The notes beneath the pieces were generated by a model. The model had not been told where the DNA came from. It made no database searches and was given only the letters and a program-made list of their open reading frames with translations. A program made the translations under genes and the position numbers. A stretch of DNA of 64,000 nt from Pseudomonas sp. PB120 (lineage in GTDB: Bacteria > Pseudomonadota > Gammaproteobacteria > Pseudomonadales > Pseudomonadaceae): contig NZ_RWIN01000083.1 in NCBI RefSeq assembly GCF_009761815.1, forward strand, positions 16,379-80,378. The letters are read 5' to 3'. Below are positions 26,288-35,917 of this stretch, piece by piece. Every line of letters begins with the position of its first letter. The stretch's first letter is position 1.

Positions 26288-27184
26288 GTGCTCAGAAACG
26301 TTACGGACATGGACCTGCGCCTGTTGCGCATCTTCGCCATTGTCGTGAAATGCGGTGGATTCACGGCGGCGCAGGCCGAGTTGAACATGAGCCAATCCAA
26401 CATCAGTACGCACATCTCGGGGCTGGAGAAACGCCTCGGCTATCGCATTTGCGAACGCGGCAAAGGCGGGTTTCGCCTGACCGAAAAAGGCCAGCGGATA
26501 CTCAAGGCGTCGCAAGCACTGTTTGGCGCGGTGGATGCGTTTCGCGACGAGGCTCAGGACCTTTCCGGGCGGTTGGTGGGGGATCTGTACCTCGGACTGG
26601 CGGACAACATCGCGACCTTGCCTGCCGCGCGGATCGACGCAGCCATCGCGCGGTTTTATCAACGCGAACATGACATGCACCTGCACATCTTCGTCAATTC
26701 GCCCACCGAGCTGGAACTGGCGGTCATCGACGGACAACTGGACCTGGCCATTTCCTACTTCAGCCGGCCATTGCCAACGTTGGCCTACCAGCCGCTGTAC
26801 CAGGAAGAAATCGGCATTTTCTGCGGGAACACGCACCCGTTGTTCAAGGTGGAAGCACCCAGCGTCGAACAGATGCAGGCGTGCGACTGGATCAAGCACG
26901 GCTTCCTGCCGGCCGATCAGGTGTTGCCGGTGACACCCGAGCACGCCTCAGCCACCGCGCACCATATGGAAGCGGTGGCCCATGGCGTATTGGCCGGGAC
27001 ACACCTGGGGTATCTCCCGGCCCATTACGCCCGGCCATGGCTGGCGAGTGGACAAATGCGGGCGCTGCACCCTGGGACGCTGCGCTATGAGGTCCAGCAC
27101 AGCATGATCACTCATGTGGGGCACCCGCAAAGTGAAGCGGTGCGGGCGTTCATCGATGACCTGCTGGCTGAACATAACCTCTAG
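26288..27184 (+). CDS. LysR family transcriptional regulator
   Basis: This protein is about 298 residues, with winged helix MDLRLLRIFAIVVKCGGFTA and LNMSQSNISTHISGLEKRLG, followed by a type-2 substrate-binding domain. The GTG at 26288 is chosen; ATG 26309 at MDLRLL is also possible. The gene is convergent with the aldehyde dehydrogenase gene (five bases apart), so it may control the permease/dehydrogenase operon whose promoter is four kilobases away, or an unlinked target. Confidence 0.85.
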   Translation: MLRNVTDMDLRLLRIFAIVVKCGGFTAAQAELNMSQSNISTHISGLEKRLGYRICERGKGGFRLTEKGQRILKASQALFGAVDAFRDEAQDLSGRLVGDLYLGLADNIATLPAARIDAAIARFYQREHDMHLHIFVNSPTELELAVIDGQLDLAISYFSRPLPTLAYQPLYQEEIGIFCGNTHPLFKVEAPSVEQMQACDWIKHGFLPADQVLPVTPEHASATAHHMEAVAHGVLAGTHLGYLPAHYARPWLASGQMRALHPGTLRYEVQHSMITHVGHPQSEAVRAFIDDLLAEHNL

Positions 27185-27189
27185 GCCCG

Positions 27190-28623
27190 TCAGCCAAGGC
27201 ACCGCGTGATGTGCTTGACCGACTGATACGCGGCCAGGCCCCACGGCCCGAGTTCGCGGCCAATGCCGCTGCCCTTGGTGCCGCCCCAGGAAGTCTCGAC
27301 GAACACCGCCTGGATCGAGTTGATCCAGACGTGGCCGACCTCCAGGGCACAGGCAACGCGCTCGGCACGAACGAGGTCGGCACTGATGACCGTGGCCACC
27401 AGGCCAAAGCGGCTGTCGTTGGCCAGCGCCAGCGCTTCTTCCTCCGTGGAGAAGCGATGAGTGCACAACACCGGGCCGAAAATTTCTTCGGTCCACAAGC
27501 GACTGTCGAGCGGCACGTCCGCATAAATCGTCGGGTTGACGAACCAGCCCGGGTCACGCTGGACGTCGCCGCCGGTCACGCACTGCAAACCTTCCTGGCG
27601 GGCGATGTTGAAATACTCCGACACTTTGCTCCATTGCGCCTGGCTGGTCAGCGGGCCCATATCGACCTCGCCGTTCAGCGGATTGCCCACCCGCAGTTTT
27701 TCGAACGCGCTCTTCAAACGCTGGAGCAACGCCTCGGCGATGGTGTCGTGCACCAGCAAGCGTGAGGTGGCCGAGCACATTTGTCCCGCATTCCAGCAGA
27801 TCCCGGCGACGATCCATTCAACGGCCTGGTCCAGGTCGCAATCGTCAAAGACGAGGATGGCGGACTTGCCGCCCAGCTCCAGGGTGACTGGCCGGCAATG
27901 GGCGGCCGAACTGCGCATCACCTGACTGCCGACGGCGTTGCTGCCGGTGAACGACAACTTGTCGATCCCGGAATGATTACTGAGCGCCGCACCGACTTCG
28001 GCTTTGCCGCCAACGATGTTCAGTACCCCGGCAGGCAAGCCCAGGGCGTCCGCGATGTGACCGTAAGTCTGCTCGATCAGCGGGGTGATTTCCGACGGCT
28101 TGAGCACCACCGTACAACCGGCCGCCAGTGCAGGGGCGATCTTCCAGGCGCTGGTGACCAACGGAAAATTCCACGGCACGATCAAGCCGACCACACCGAC
28201 CGGCTCAAGGCGTGTGTGGGCATTGAAACCGGGTGCGGATAACGGCGCTTCACGGTTTTGCCGGTCGTCCAGCCGCTCCGCAAGGTCGGCGTAATAGCGG
28301 AATGTGGCGACCGCATCATCGACATCCACCTCAGCCTCATGGCGAGGTTTGCCGTTGTTTTGCATCTGCAGCGCAATCAGTGTTTCGCGGCGCGATTCGA
28401 TCTGCTCGGCAAACCCTTTCAAATAGGCGGCTCGCTGCGTTGCACTGAGGTTGCGCCATCCCGGAAATGCCTGGCGCGCGGCGGCAATGGCCTGATCGAC
28501 TTGCGAGGTACTGGCCGCGGTCAGCTCGGCAAAGGGTTGGCCCAGCGCCGGGTCGAAAACGGTGATGCAGTCGCCACTTTCGCCTGCAACCCAGCGTCCG
28601 TCGATGTAATGGGCGGCGGTCAT
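27190..28623 (-). CDS. NAD(P)-dependent aldehyde dehydrogenase
   Basis: This 477-residue protein has the ALDH superfamily hallmarks: VPWNFPL (N152), the glutamate general base in VTLELGGKS (E249) and the catalytic cysteine in NAGQMCSATS (C283). The sequence is closest to betaine-aldehyde and other omega-aldehyde dehydrogenases. Its start overlaps the stop of the Fe-alcohol dehydrogenase gene by four bases (ATGA), showing translational coupling. It probably oxidises the aldehyde formed by that dehydrogenase to the acid. Confidence 0.9.
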   Translation of the reverse strand: MTAAHYIDGRWVAGESGDCITVFDPALGQPFAELTAASTSQVDQAIAAARQAFPGWRNLSATQRAAYLKGFAEQIESRRETLIALQMQNNGKPRHEAEVDVDDAVATFRYYADLAERLDDRQNREAPLSAPGFNAHTRLEPVGVVGLIVPWNFPLVTSAWKIAPALAAGCTVVLKPSEITPLIEQTYGHIADALGLPAGVLNIVGGKAEVGAALSNHSGIDKLSFTGSNAVGSQVMRSSAAHCRPVTLELGGKSAILVFDDCDLDQAVEWIVAGICWNAGQMCSATSRLLVHDTIAEALLQRLKSAFEKLRVGNPLNGEVDMGPLTSQAQWSKVSEYFNIARQEGLQCVTGGDVQRDPGWFVNPTIYADVPLDSRLWTEEIFGPVLCTHRFSTEEEALALANDSRFGLVATVISADLVRAERVACALEVGHVWINSIQAVFVETSWGGTKGSGIGRELGPWGLAAYQSVKHITRCLG

Positions 28624-29810
28624 GGTTTGGCTCCTTGTAGAACGCCCTGGACGGCATTGATGAAAATCTGGCTGTAGTCCTCAGCGGTGAGGGCGCAGGC
28701 ATTGGTGTCCGAGGACGAAATATCAGCCAGCGCCTGCTCGCCAACCCAGGTCGCCGCGTCGGCATCGAGACCGATCTCCGCCAGCGAGTGAGGGATGCCG
28801 AGGCGCATACGCAGGTCGAGCACCCAATCGAGAAAGCCTTCGAAGTCCGGTTGTGGCAATTCCAGATAACGCGCCAGTCGCGCGATGTCCGGGCGGATCG
28901 TTTCTCGGTTGGCCATCAAGACGTAGGGCAGCAGGATCGCGTTCAACAAACCGTGGTGCTTGTGATACCGCGCGCCCAGCGGGTGGGCGAGGGCGTGTAC
29001 ACCGCCCAGGCCTTTCTGGAAGGCGACGGCGGCCATGGCGGAGGCGACGAGCATGCCCTCGCGCGCAACCATGTCCTGGCCATTGGCATGCGCGTTGATG
29101 AGGTGTTGCTGGATCAGACGCACACCCTCGACGGCAACGCCCGACGACATCGGGTGATACAAGGGCGAGCAGAAGGCTTCAATGTGATGCGTCAGGGCAT
29201 CCATGCCGGTTGCCGCCGTCAGGGCGGGTGGCAGGCCGCGGGTCAATATCGGGTCGAGGATCACGGTGGCGGGGAGCAGTTCCGGGTGGCTGATCACCCG
29301 TTTGACCTGCTCGTCGCTTTGGGTCAGCACGGCTTCGCGGCCCAACTCCGATCCCGTCCCGGCCGTGGTCGGCAACGCAATCAGCGGCGCAAGGCCCAGG
29401 TGTGGGAAGTCCGCCAGGGTCGGGTAGTTGGCGATGACCTGCGACCATTCAAACCGCTCCAGCCCCTGAGCGTCGAAGGCGGCCAGGCTGACGCCCTTGG
29501 CGACATCCATCGCGCTGCCGCCGCCCAGGGCGATCAGCGAATCATGCTGGCCCGCCTTGAACGCAGCGACGCCTAGCGCCACGTCCTCCATGCTCGGGTT
29601 GCTGGCCACATCGCTGAACACGCTGAACGGAATGTCGGCCTGCACCAGGTGAGCTTTCAGCAGCGCCAGAGGTTCCAGAGGCAGCATGCCGGGGTCGGTG
29701 ACGACCAAGGGATTGCGCATGCCCAGTAATGTGCAGCGTTGCGCCAATGCGTCGAGCGCACCGGGTCCGCAGAAAATATCCGTGGGGTAATTCCAATAGT
29801 GAAGGGACAT
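28620..29810 (-). CDS. Iron-containing (group III) alcohol dehydrogenase
   Basis: This 396-residue protein has the NAD-binding GGGSAMDVAKG and the metal-binding series DALTHHIEAF, GVHALAHPLG and HKHHGLLNAILLP. It interconverts an alcohol and an aldehyde using NAD(P). The start at 29810 gives the family N-terminus MSLHYWNYPT. It lies 60 bases downstream of an APC permease gene and is translationally coupled to the aldehyde dehydrogenase, forming a two-step alcohol-to-acid pathway. Confidence 0.9.
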   Translation of the reverse strand: MSLHYWNYPTDIFCGPGALDALAQRCTLLGMRNPLVVTDPGMLPLEPLALLKAHLVQADIPFSVFSDVASNPSMEDVALGVAAFKAGQHDSLIALGGGSAMDVAKGVSLAAFDAQGLERFEWSQVIANYPTLADFPHLGLAPLIALPTTAGTGSELGREAVLTQSDEQVKRVISHPELLPATVILDPILTRGLPPALTAATGMDALTHHIEAFCSPLYHPMSSGVAVEGVRLIQQHLINAHANGQDMVAREGMLVASAMAAVAFQKGLGGVHALAHPLGARYHKHHGLLNAILLPYVLMANRETIRPDIARLARYLELPQPDFEGFLDWVLDLRMRLGIPHSLAEIGLDADAATWVGEQALADISSSDTNACALTAEDYSQIFINAVQGVLQGAKP

Positions 29811-29870
29811 CTGAAACTCCAGATCGGCAAGGCGCAGGTGTGACGCGCCTTGCACGGCAAGACGAAGGCG

Positions 29871-31346
29871 TTATTGGAAACGCGGCTGTGGGCTGACGGT
29901 ACGTTGATAGGGCTTGGCGCAGACCATGTAGATCAGACCCAGCACCGCCAGGATCGAGAACACCAGAATCACCGCCCAGACCTGAAACCAGGGTGCGCCG
30001 GGTGGTGCGAGGGATTCCCGGGGCCAGGCGACGTTGATGCTTTCGAACACCAGCCAGCAGAACGCGGCGAGGTTGATCGGCACACCCCAGCGGCCCAGAG
30101 TGAAAACGCCCGGTTCGGCTTTCCACTTCCCGCTGAGGCGAGCGAGCAGGGCACACGTCACCACAATCAAAAACACCACGAAGAAACCACCGCTGCCGAA
30201 CGCAATCAGAGTGCCGACGGCGGTTGCATTCAAGCCCAGGGCCAGGCCGAAGCTGGCGAACAAGGTGCTGAACACCATCGCCGCAAACGGCACTTTGCGT
30301 TTGTCGACGCGCCGCAGCAGGGCCGAGGCGGGCAGGATCGAGTCCCGTGCCATGCCGAACACAGCACGGCCGATGTAGGTCTGGACGGAGACGACACAGG
30401 CAATGAACGCCACCAGCACGATGCCCACGAACGGCCGTTCCGCCCAGGCACCAAAGGCGTCGACGACGGCAGGGGTGACCGGATCGATGACCTGGCCGGA
30501 CACCATGGCGGCGGTATCGGTATAGGACAGGGTGACGGCGAACGCGGTGAGCATCACCGTCAGCCCGACCAGAATCATCGAGCGCAAGATGGCGCGCGGG
30601 GTCGATGTGCGGGCGTCGGCGGTTTCTTCGGACACTTGCGAACACGCGTCAAAACCGAGGAAGGCCCAGCCGCCGACCGCCATGGCCGTCAGAAAACCCG
30701 ACAGGTAGGAACCGTCGGAACCTTGAGTAGAGGTCAGGCCTTCAAACACCAGCGACAACGAATGGTTACGGAAGAACAGCAGCAACAACACGCCGATGCC
30801 GATGGAGGCAATCGCTTCGGCGATGATGCCGGCATTGACGAAATACTTGAGCGGGTTGATCCCGAACAGGTTCACCCCAAGACCCAGCAGCAACAACACC
30901 GCACCGCTGAACACCTGGGCATTGGCCGAGGGCGCCTCACCGGTTAAAAACAGCCATAACCAGAACCCGCCCAGATAGGCCACGGTGGTTAACGAGGCCA
31001 GTGCAGACGCCAGGTACATGAACCCGGTAAACCAGGCCCAACGATCCCCCGCCAGACGCTTGACCCATTGATAGCAGCCGCCGGCGAGCGGGTACTGCGA
31101 GGCCAGTTCGGCGTAGACCAGGGCCACGAGCAATTGCAGTGCCAGGCACAGCGGGACGATCCAGACCCACGAGGGGCCGACGCTCATCGCACCCAGCGAC
31201 ATGACCGAATAGATACCGACCACGGGAGACACCGTGGCGAAACCGACTGAAAACGACGACCACAGTGACAGGCCCCGGTGCAGTTCCTGAGCATAGCCCT
31301 GGCTGTGCAGCAGGTGTTCATCGGCGCTTTGCCGTGTTGATGACAT
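29871..31346 (-). CDS. APC-family amino acid/choline-type permease
   Basis: This 491-residue inner-membrane protein has about twelve transmembrane helices. The N-terminus SLWSSFSVGFATVSPVVGIY, the GGCYQWVKRLAGDRWAWF segment and the conserved DACSQVSEETADA loop place it in the amino acid/choline transporter branch (GABA, choline and ethanolamine permeases). The start at 31346 gives the expected short cytosolic tail. It is the first gene of a permease/alcohol dehydrogenase/aldehyde dehydrogenase operon, suggesting uptake of an amino alcohol or similar compound. Confidence 0.88.
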   Translation of the reverse strand: MSSTRQSADEHLLHSQGYAQELHRGLSLWSSFSVGFATVSPVVGIYSVMSLGAMSVGPSWVWIVPLCLALQLLVALVYAELASQYPLAGGCYQWVKRLAGDRWAWFTGFMYLASALASLTTVAYLGGFWLWLFLTGEAPSANAQVFSGAVLLLLGLGVNLFGINPLKYFVNAGIIAEAIASIGIGVLLLLFFRNHSLSLVFEGLTSTQGSDGSYLSGFLTAMAVGGWAFLGFDACSQVSEETADARTSTPRAILRSMILVGLTVMLTAFAVTLSYTDTAAMVSGQVIDPVTPAVVDAFGAWAERPFVGIVLVAFIACVVSVQTYIGRAVFGMARDSILPASALLRRVDKRKVPFAAMVFSTLFASFGLALGLNATAVGTLIAFGSGGFFVVFLIVVTCALLARLSGKWKAEPGVFTLGRWGVPINLAAFCWLVFESINVAWPRESLAPPGAPWFQVWAVILVFSILAVLGLIYMVCAKPYQRTVSPQPRFQ

Positions 31347-31537
31347 AGGAATTCCTTGAGTCGGCAGACACATTTATTTTTAGGATTGCCTTGTTTGTTC
31401 AGCCTTGGCGACGAAACAAACTCCTTCAGGAAAGGAGACGACAGGAGCTTAAAGGGGCCAAACATCAAAAGAAATTCATATGTTCTTAGGCTGGCATCTG
31501 GATTTATTGATGTTTGATGGGCGACAGGTCAGAGGAA

Positions 31538-31647
31538 TTGTGGCGAGGAAGCTTGCTCCCGCTGGACTGCGTAGCAGGCCCATTTTTGGGGCCGCTTCGC
31601 GACCCAGCGGGACGGTGCGGCGTTCCGACAAGCTCCCTCGCCACAGG
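31538..31647. repeat. REP doublet, GTGGCGAGG family
   Basis: An inverted arrangement of TTGTGGCGAGGAAGCTTGCT (left arm) and AGCTCCCTCGCCACAGGG (right arm) surrounds a GC-rich centre with an internal CCCATTTTTGGG hairpin. The right arm carries an extra insert, so the arms are imperfect. It lies between the permease start region and the end of the AraC gene, in a 324-base interval with no coding signal. Confidence 0.8.
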
Positions 31648-31670
31648 GGATGGGGCGGGCGCGTCAGCGG

Positions 31671-32567
31671 CTATGCCCCCCGGGTTTCCCCAATAATCCG
31701 TGCCGCATCTCGCGCCGGCGGCAAGCCAAACACCCGTGCGTAATCCCGGCTGAATTGCGTCGCGCTTTCATAGCCAACCTCGAACGCCGCATGGGTGACA
31801 TTCCTGGCGTTGGCCACCATCAGCGTTCGTGCCTGCAGCAAGCGAACTCTTTTCTGGTACTGCAACGGGCTCAGTGCCGTGACGGCTTTGAAGTGACGGT
31901 GAAAGGCTGACACGCTCATCGACGCGAGTTGTGCCAATGCGTCCACCCGGATGGGTTCGGCAAAGTCCCGGCGAATGTGCTGAATCGCCAGATTGACTCG
32001 CGCCATGGCGCTGTCGGGCGCCGCGATATCTCGCAGCATCCAGCCATGCGGACCTTGCAGGACACGGTACAGAATCTCCCGCTCATAGACTGGCGCCAGG
32101 GCCGCGATCTCCTCGGGCCGGGCCATCAAACGCAGCATGCGCACCCAGGCGTCCATCAAGTCGGGCGTGACCGCAGCCACCGAAAAACCGGCCTCTTTTT
32201 CGTGCTGTTCGGCAGGTTTAGGCAAATCCGCCAGGAGTGTCGTCAAGGCAATGGGATCGAGCGTCAGGCTGACGGCCAGGTAAGGCTCGCCGTCAGGGCC
32301 GGGATTAACCTGCCCGACCGCTGGCAACTCGATGGACATGACAAAGTAAGTCGCCGGGTCATAGCGAAGCGTGCGATCGGCGATGGTCATGGATTTGCTG
32401 CCCTGCAGAATCAGGTTGATCATCGGGTCGTAAACGGCCGCCAGCAAGTGTTCAGGAATTTCGCCCTGAACCATGGCCACACGCGGAATGCCCGTTTCCG
32501 TGCGGCGGTTTTCGGCTCGGGAGGCCAGGGTGCGAAGTTCATTCAGTGGGTTTGTCATGGGACTCAT
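31671..32567 (-). CDS. AraC family transcriptional regulator with AraC_N-type domain
   Basis: This 298-residue protein has an N-terminal AraC_N (DUF1498/cupin-like) sensing domain (YDPMINLILQGSKSMTIADR, PATYFVMSIELPAVGQV). The C-terminal DNA-binding domain contains VDALAQLASMSVSAFHRHFK and SPLQYQKRVRLLQAR. It is divergent from the SDR/VOC/saccharopine-dehydrogenase-like genes and is their likely regulator, as in many Pseudomonas SDR-linked AraC genes. Confidence 0.88.
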   Translation of the reverse strand: MSPMTNPLNELRTLASRAENRRTETGIPRVAMVQGEIPEHLLAAVYDPMINLILQGSKSMTIADRTLRYDPATYFVMSIELPAVGQVNPGPDGEPYLAVSLTLDPIALTTLLADLPKPAEQHEKEAGFSVAAVTPDLMDAWVRMLRLMARPEEIAALAPVYEREILYRVLQGPHGWMLRDIAAPDSAMARVNLAIQHIRRDFAEPIRVDALAQLASMSVSAFHRHFKAVTALSPLQYQKRVRLLQARTLMVANARNVTHAAFEVGYESATQFSRDYARVFGLPPARDAARIIGETRGA

Positions 32568-32698
32568 CTGAACTCACGCTGATACGTCCACGCAAGCAAA
32601 AAGCAGAAACAGGCAGGAAATGAGCAGGAACGACTACGCTCGCCCTGGCGGCGGTGGGTACTGTGGTGACTCATCTCACCCGACCTCTGGAGCACCCT

Positions 32699-33442
32699 AT
32701 GAACGTTATCGTCATCACCGGCGGCAGCCGTGGCATCGGCGCCAGTACCGCCGAACAGTGCGCCCGTCGAGGCATGGGCGTCATCCTGACCTATAAGCGT
32801 GATGCTGATTCCGCAGCTTCCGTCGTCCAGCGTATCGAGGCCTCGGGCGGCAAAGCCGTGGCGCTTGAATTGGACGTGGCGGATGTCAGCCAATTCGACA
32901 GTTTCCGTGAAAAAGTGCGACAGACCTTGCTGGCGACCTGGGGTGTGACGACCCTCGGAGGGCTGGTCAACAACGCGGGCCATGGCCTGTTCAATCCCCT
33001 GGAATCGGTGACCGAGGCGCAGTTTGATGGCTTGCTGAATGTCCACCTCAAAGGCCCGTTTTTCCTGACGCAAACCTTGCTGTCGCTGATGGGCGAGGGC
33101 GCCGGCATCGTCAACCTCACCAGCGCCACAACTCGCGTTGCTACGGCGGGCGTCGCGCCTTACGCGGCGTTCAAGGGTGGGTTGGACGTGCTGACCCGCT
33201 ACATGGCCAAGGAATTCGCACCACGAGGCATTCGGGCCAATTCCGTATCGCCGGGGGCGATCCGTACGGAGCTGGGGGGCGGTTTGAATGACGAGTTCGA
33301 GGCGCTGCTGGCTTCGCAAACGGCGCTTGGCCGGGTGGGCGAGCCGCAGGACGTCGCTCGGGTTATCGCCACGCTGCTGTCGGAAGAAGGGGGCTGGATC
33401 AATGCCCAATCCATCGAAGTCGCTGGCGGCTATTTCATCTGA
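32699..33442 (+). CDS. Short-chain dehydrogenase/reductase
   Basis: This is a 247-residue classical SDR with the cofactor motif TGGSRGIG, the NNAG motif and the active-site Ser, Tyr and Lys in LTSATT...YAAFKGG. The C-terminal RTELGGGLN and GGYFI blocks are typical. GGAG precedes ATG 32699. It is the first gene in a three-gene set with a VOC protein and a saccharopine-dehydrogenase-like protein. The substrate is unknown. Confidence 0.87.
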   Translation: MNVIVITGGSRGIGASTAEQCARRGMGVILTYKRDADSAASVVQRIEASGGKAVALELDVADVSQFDSFREKVRQTLLATWGVTTLGGLVNNAGHGLFNPLESVTEAQFDGLLNVHLKGPFFLTQTLLSLMGEGAGIVNLTSATTRVATAGVAPYAAFKGGLDVLTRYMAKEFAPRGIRANSVSPGAIRTELGGGLNDEFEALLASQTALGRVGEPQDVARVIATLLSEEGGWINAQSIEVAGGYFI

Positions 33443-33470
33443 ATCAGTCTTTGAATCGTGAGGCACTGCA

Positions 33471-33872
33471 ATGCTTGATCATCTCTTTCTCAGCGTCAGC
33501 GACATTGATCGCTCCGTTCGTTTCTACACCGCCGCGCTGACCCCGCTTGGCATCACCGCCAGGCTCGATTACGACGGCAAGGATGGCCCGCCCGGTCATC
33601 CTGATCTCAAAGGGTTCGGCGCCAATGGGCGAATGTTTTTCTGGTTGCGCCAGGGCGTGGTAGAGGGCGGGGCGGTTCATGTCGGCTTCGTCGCGAACAA
33701 CAAGGCCCAGGTCGATGCAGCCTATGCGGCGGCGATAAAAAATGGCGCGATGGACAACGGCGCCCCGGGTGCGCGTCTGCATTACGACCCCAACTACTAC
33801 GCCGCCAATGTGCTTGACCCTGACGGCTACAGCCTCGAATTCGTCTACAAGAACTGGCAGCACGCCCAATGA
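33471..33872 (+). CDS. VOC family (glyoxalase/dioxygenase-fold) protein
   Basis: This 133-residue protein contains two beta-alpha-beta-beta-beta modules. The first metal ligand is in MLDHLFLSVSD (H4), and the C-terminal LDPDGYSLEFVYKNW carries the Glu ligand. Members are glyoxalase-like enzymes, extradiol dioxygenases or resistance proteins. It overlaps the following gene by four bases (ATGA), so the two are translationally coupled. Confidence 0.85.
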   Translation: MLDHLFLSVSDIDRSVRFYTAALTPLGITARLDYDGKDGPPGHPDLKGFGANGRMFFWLRQGVVEGGAVHVGFVANNKAQVDAAYAAAIKNGAMDNGAPGARLHYDPNYYAANVLDPDGYSLEFVYKNWQHAQ

Positions 33873-34846
33873 AGACATTAATGATCTACGGGGCGACGGG
33901 CTACACCGGTCGCATGGCGGCCGAGCATGCCAAGGCATTGGGGCTGGATATTGTGATCGCGGGGCGTACAGCCGCAACACTGCAATCGCTCGCGGCCGAA
34001 CTTGATGTTCCTTATCGAGTGTTCACCCCGGATTCCCCTACAGCAGAATCCCTGGATGGCATCGGCGTGCTGCTGAATTTCGCCGGGCCTTTCGCCCAAA
34101 CGGCGGACGCCTTGATGCGAGCCTGTATCAAGTCCGGGGTCGACTATCTGGACATCACGGCCGAGATCAATGTCTATCGGCAAGCGGAGCGGCTCGGCGC
34201 GGTTGCCGCCGAGGCGGGTGTGATGTTGCTTCCAGGCGTCGGCTGGGACGTGGTGCCGACAGATTGCCTGGCGATGCAGGTTGCTCGTCGCGTGCAGAAT
34301 CCACACTCGTTGAGGGTGGCCTTGCAGGTGGCCGGCTCCATGTCACGGGGATCGGCGATGAGCGTCAGCGAGATCATTGGCGCCGGGCTTTTACAGCGCG
34401 TTGACGGCCTGCTGATTGAAACCCCGGACGCCCAGCCGCAGCACTTCGATTTCGGCGAAGGTCCGGCAATGTGCGCGCCGCTGTCCTTTGGCGACCTGGT
34501 CACGGGCTGGCATTCCACCGGGATCCCGAACATTGCCATGTTCGTGCACATCACCGGTGATGCCTTCCCGGAGGGAGATCTGTCTCAACTTCCCGACGGC
34601 CCGAGCGCGCAGCAACGCGAAGCCCATCGCGCCCGCGCCGTGGCCGAAGTCACTGGCGCCGACGGCACCGTCGTGCGCTCGGTCATCGAGACCGTCAATG
34701 GTTACACCTACACGCCGTTGGCGGCGGTGGAGGCCGCGCGACGGGTGCTGGGCGGTGAGCGACGGCCCGGCTTTGAAACGCCGGCACGGGTTTTCGGCGC
34801 TGGATTCGCCGAGACCATTGCCGGTACGACCGTCACTGATTTTTAG
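33869..34846 (+). CDS. Saccharopine dehydrogenase-like NAD(P)-binding protein
   Basis: This 325-residue protein begins with the Rossmann motif MIYGATGYTGRMAAEHAKALG. The middle region GVDYLDITAEINVY and LPGVGWDVVPTDCLAMQVA matches the saccharopine-dehydrogenase/trans-acting enoyl reductase family. It is translationally coupled to the VOC gene. Its function is unknown beyond a probable NAD(P)H-dependent reduction. The end faces the HxlR gene only three bases away. Confidence 0.82.
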   Translation: MKTLMIYGATGYTGRMAAEHAKALGLDIVIAGRTAATLQSLAAELDVPYRVFTPDSPTAESLDGIGVLLNFAGPFAQTADALMRACIKSGVDYLDITAEINVYRQAERLGAVAAEAGVMLLPGVGWDVVPTDCLAMQVARRVQNPHSLRVALQVAGSMSRGSAMSVSEIIGAGLLQRVDGLLIETPDAQPQHFDFGEGPAMCAPLSFGDLVTGWHSTGIPNIAMFVHITGDAFPEGDLSQLPDGPSAQQREAHRARAVAEVTGADGTVVRSVIETVNGYTYTPLAAVEAARRVLGGERRPGFETPARVFGAGFAETIAGTTVTDF

Positions 34847-34849
34847 CGG

Positions 34850-35254
34850 CTACAAGGGTTCTTTATCGCGCTCATCGAAGGCCAGCTGCGCCTGCAGGAC
34901 GGTGTCCACGTGATTGATGGTCCAGGTGTACAACGCCCGAAACGGTTCCTCGAGCGTTCGCCCCAACGGCGTGATGCTGTACTCCACCGCAATCTGCGAG
35001 GACGGAATGACGCGACGGGCCAGTATGCCGTTGCGCTCGAGCCGGCGCAGGGCTTGGGTCAATGCCTTTTGCGTAATGCCCTCCAGGCAGCGTTTGAGTT
35101 CGTTGAACCGTAGGGGCTTGTCACACAGCGCCGAGAGAATCAGCACCGACCACTTGTCCGCGATCTGATCCAGCAAAAAACGGCTCGAGCAATCGACTTT
35201 GTTGTCGGCGCTTGAGCCGATTCCGGCGAGCGTTCGGTCAGCTAACTCCTGCAT
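34850..35254 (-). CDS. HxlR family transcriptional regulator
   Basis: This 134-residue winged-helix protein has the HxlR pattern LDQIADKWSVLILSALCDKPLRF... and KALTQALRRLERNGILARRV, ending in a short dimerisation helix. HxlR proteins respond to electrophiles, aldehydes or quinones. It is divergent from two NTF2-fold genes, and a perfect inverted repeat sits in the shared promoter region. It likely represses those genes or itself. Confidence 0.9.
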   Translation of the reverse strand: MQELADRTLAGIGSSADNKVDCSSRFLLDQIADKWSVLILSALCDKPLRFNELKRCLEGITQKALTQALRRLERNGILARRVIPSSQIAVEYSITPLGRTLEEPFRALYTWTINHVDTVLQAQLAFDERDKEPL

Positions 35255-35303
35255 GGGGTTTCCTCCGGTAAACCTGATGACTTCAAAGTGCGTAATTGAT
35301 ATC

Positions 35304-35322
35304 TGGTATACAACTTATACCA
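35304..35322. promoter_or_regulatory. Candidate HxlR operator
   Basis: The perfect inverted repeat TGGTATA-CAACT-TATACCA lies between the divergent HxlR gene and the first NTF2-fold gene. Its size, AT content and position fit an HxlR-dimer site overlapping a promoter. Confidence 0.6.
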
Positions 35323-35355
35323 TGGCAATTCACTTCACCTAAGGCAGTAAAAACC

Positions 35356-35820
35356 ATGTCACTCCAATATTCCCACGACACCGCCGACAAACTCGCGGTG
35401 GTTGAAACACTGTACCGATTCGCCGCCGGCATCGATCTGCGCGACAGCGACTTGCTGGCATCGGCATTCGCAGAGGATGCGGTTTCCGACTTCAGGCCCG
35501 CCGCTGCCAAAGCCGGCTTCGAATACCCTGTGCTGGAAGGCCGGGACACCATCGTCGCAGCGCTGTCGGGCTCACTCGCCGGGATCGACACGACACATTC
35601 CGTGAGCAATCCCCGGGTCAGCATTGACGGCGACAAGGCGCGTCTTGACGCCCTCGTGGAAGCGCAGCACGTCCCGCAAAGCGATCATTCGCGCCATTAC
35701 CTGATGAAGAACCGTTACGACATCAATTTGGTCAGGCAGGGCGAGGTGTGGGTTATTCAACGCGTCACGGTCGATAACGTCTGGCGCTCGGGAGATCCAG
35801 CGGTTCTGTCCGGCGTTTAG
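35356..35820 (+). CDS. NTF2-like (SnoaL-type) protein
   Basis: This 154-residue NTF2-fold protein has LAVVETLYRFAAGIDLRDSDLLASAF at the N-terminus, a THSVSNPRVSIDGDKARLDALVEAQH core and a C-terminal WVIQRVTVDNVWRSGDP. AAGGCAG before ATG 35356 supports the start; an in-frame ATG at 35296 overlaps the operator. It is followed by a second NTF2-fold gene and divergent from HxlR, which probably controls both. Confidence 0.82.
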   Translation: MSLQYSHDTADKLAVVETLYRFAAGIDLRDSDLLASAFAEDAVSDFRPAAAKAGFEYPVLEGRDTIVAALSGSLAGIDTTHSVSNPRVSIDGDKARLDALVEAQHVPQSDHSRHYLMKNRYDINLVRQGEVWVIQRVTVDNVWRSGDPAVLSGV

Positions 35821-35917
35821 GACCTGGCGCATGGGGGGCGAAAGCCCTCCAAATGGACCATGTCGATGGCCATCGGTATTGCTATTTTTCAATGACAAAA
35901 AATACCGAGAGTCAGAA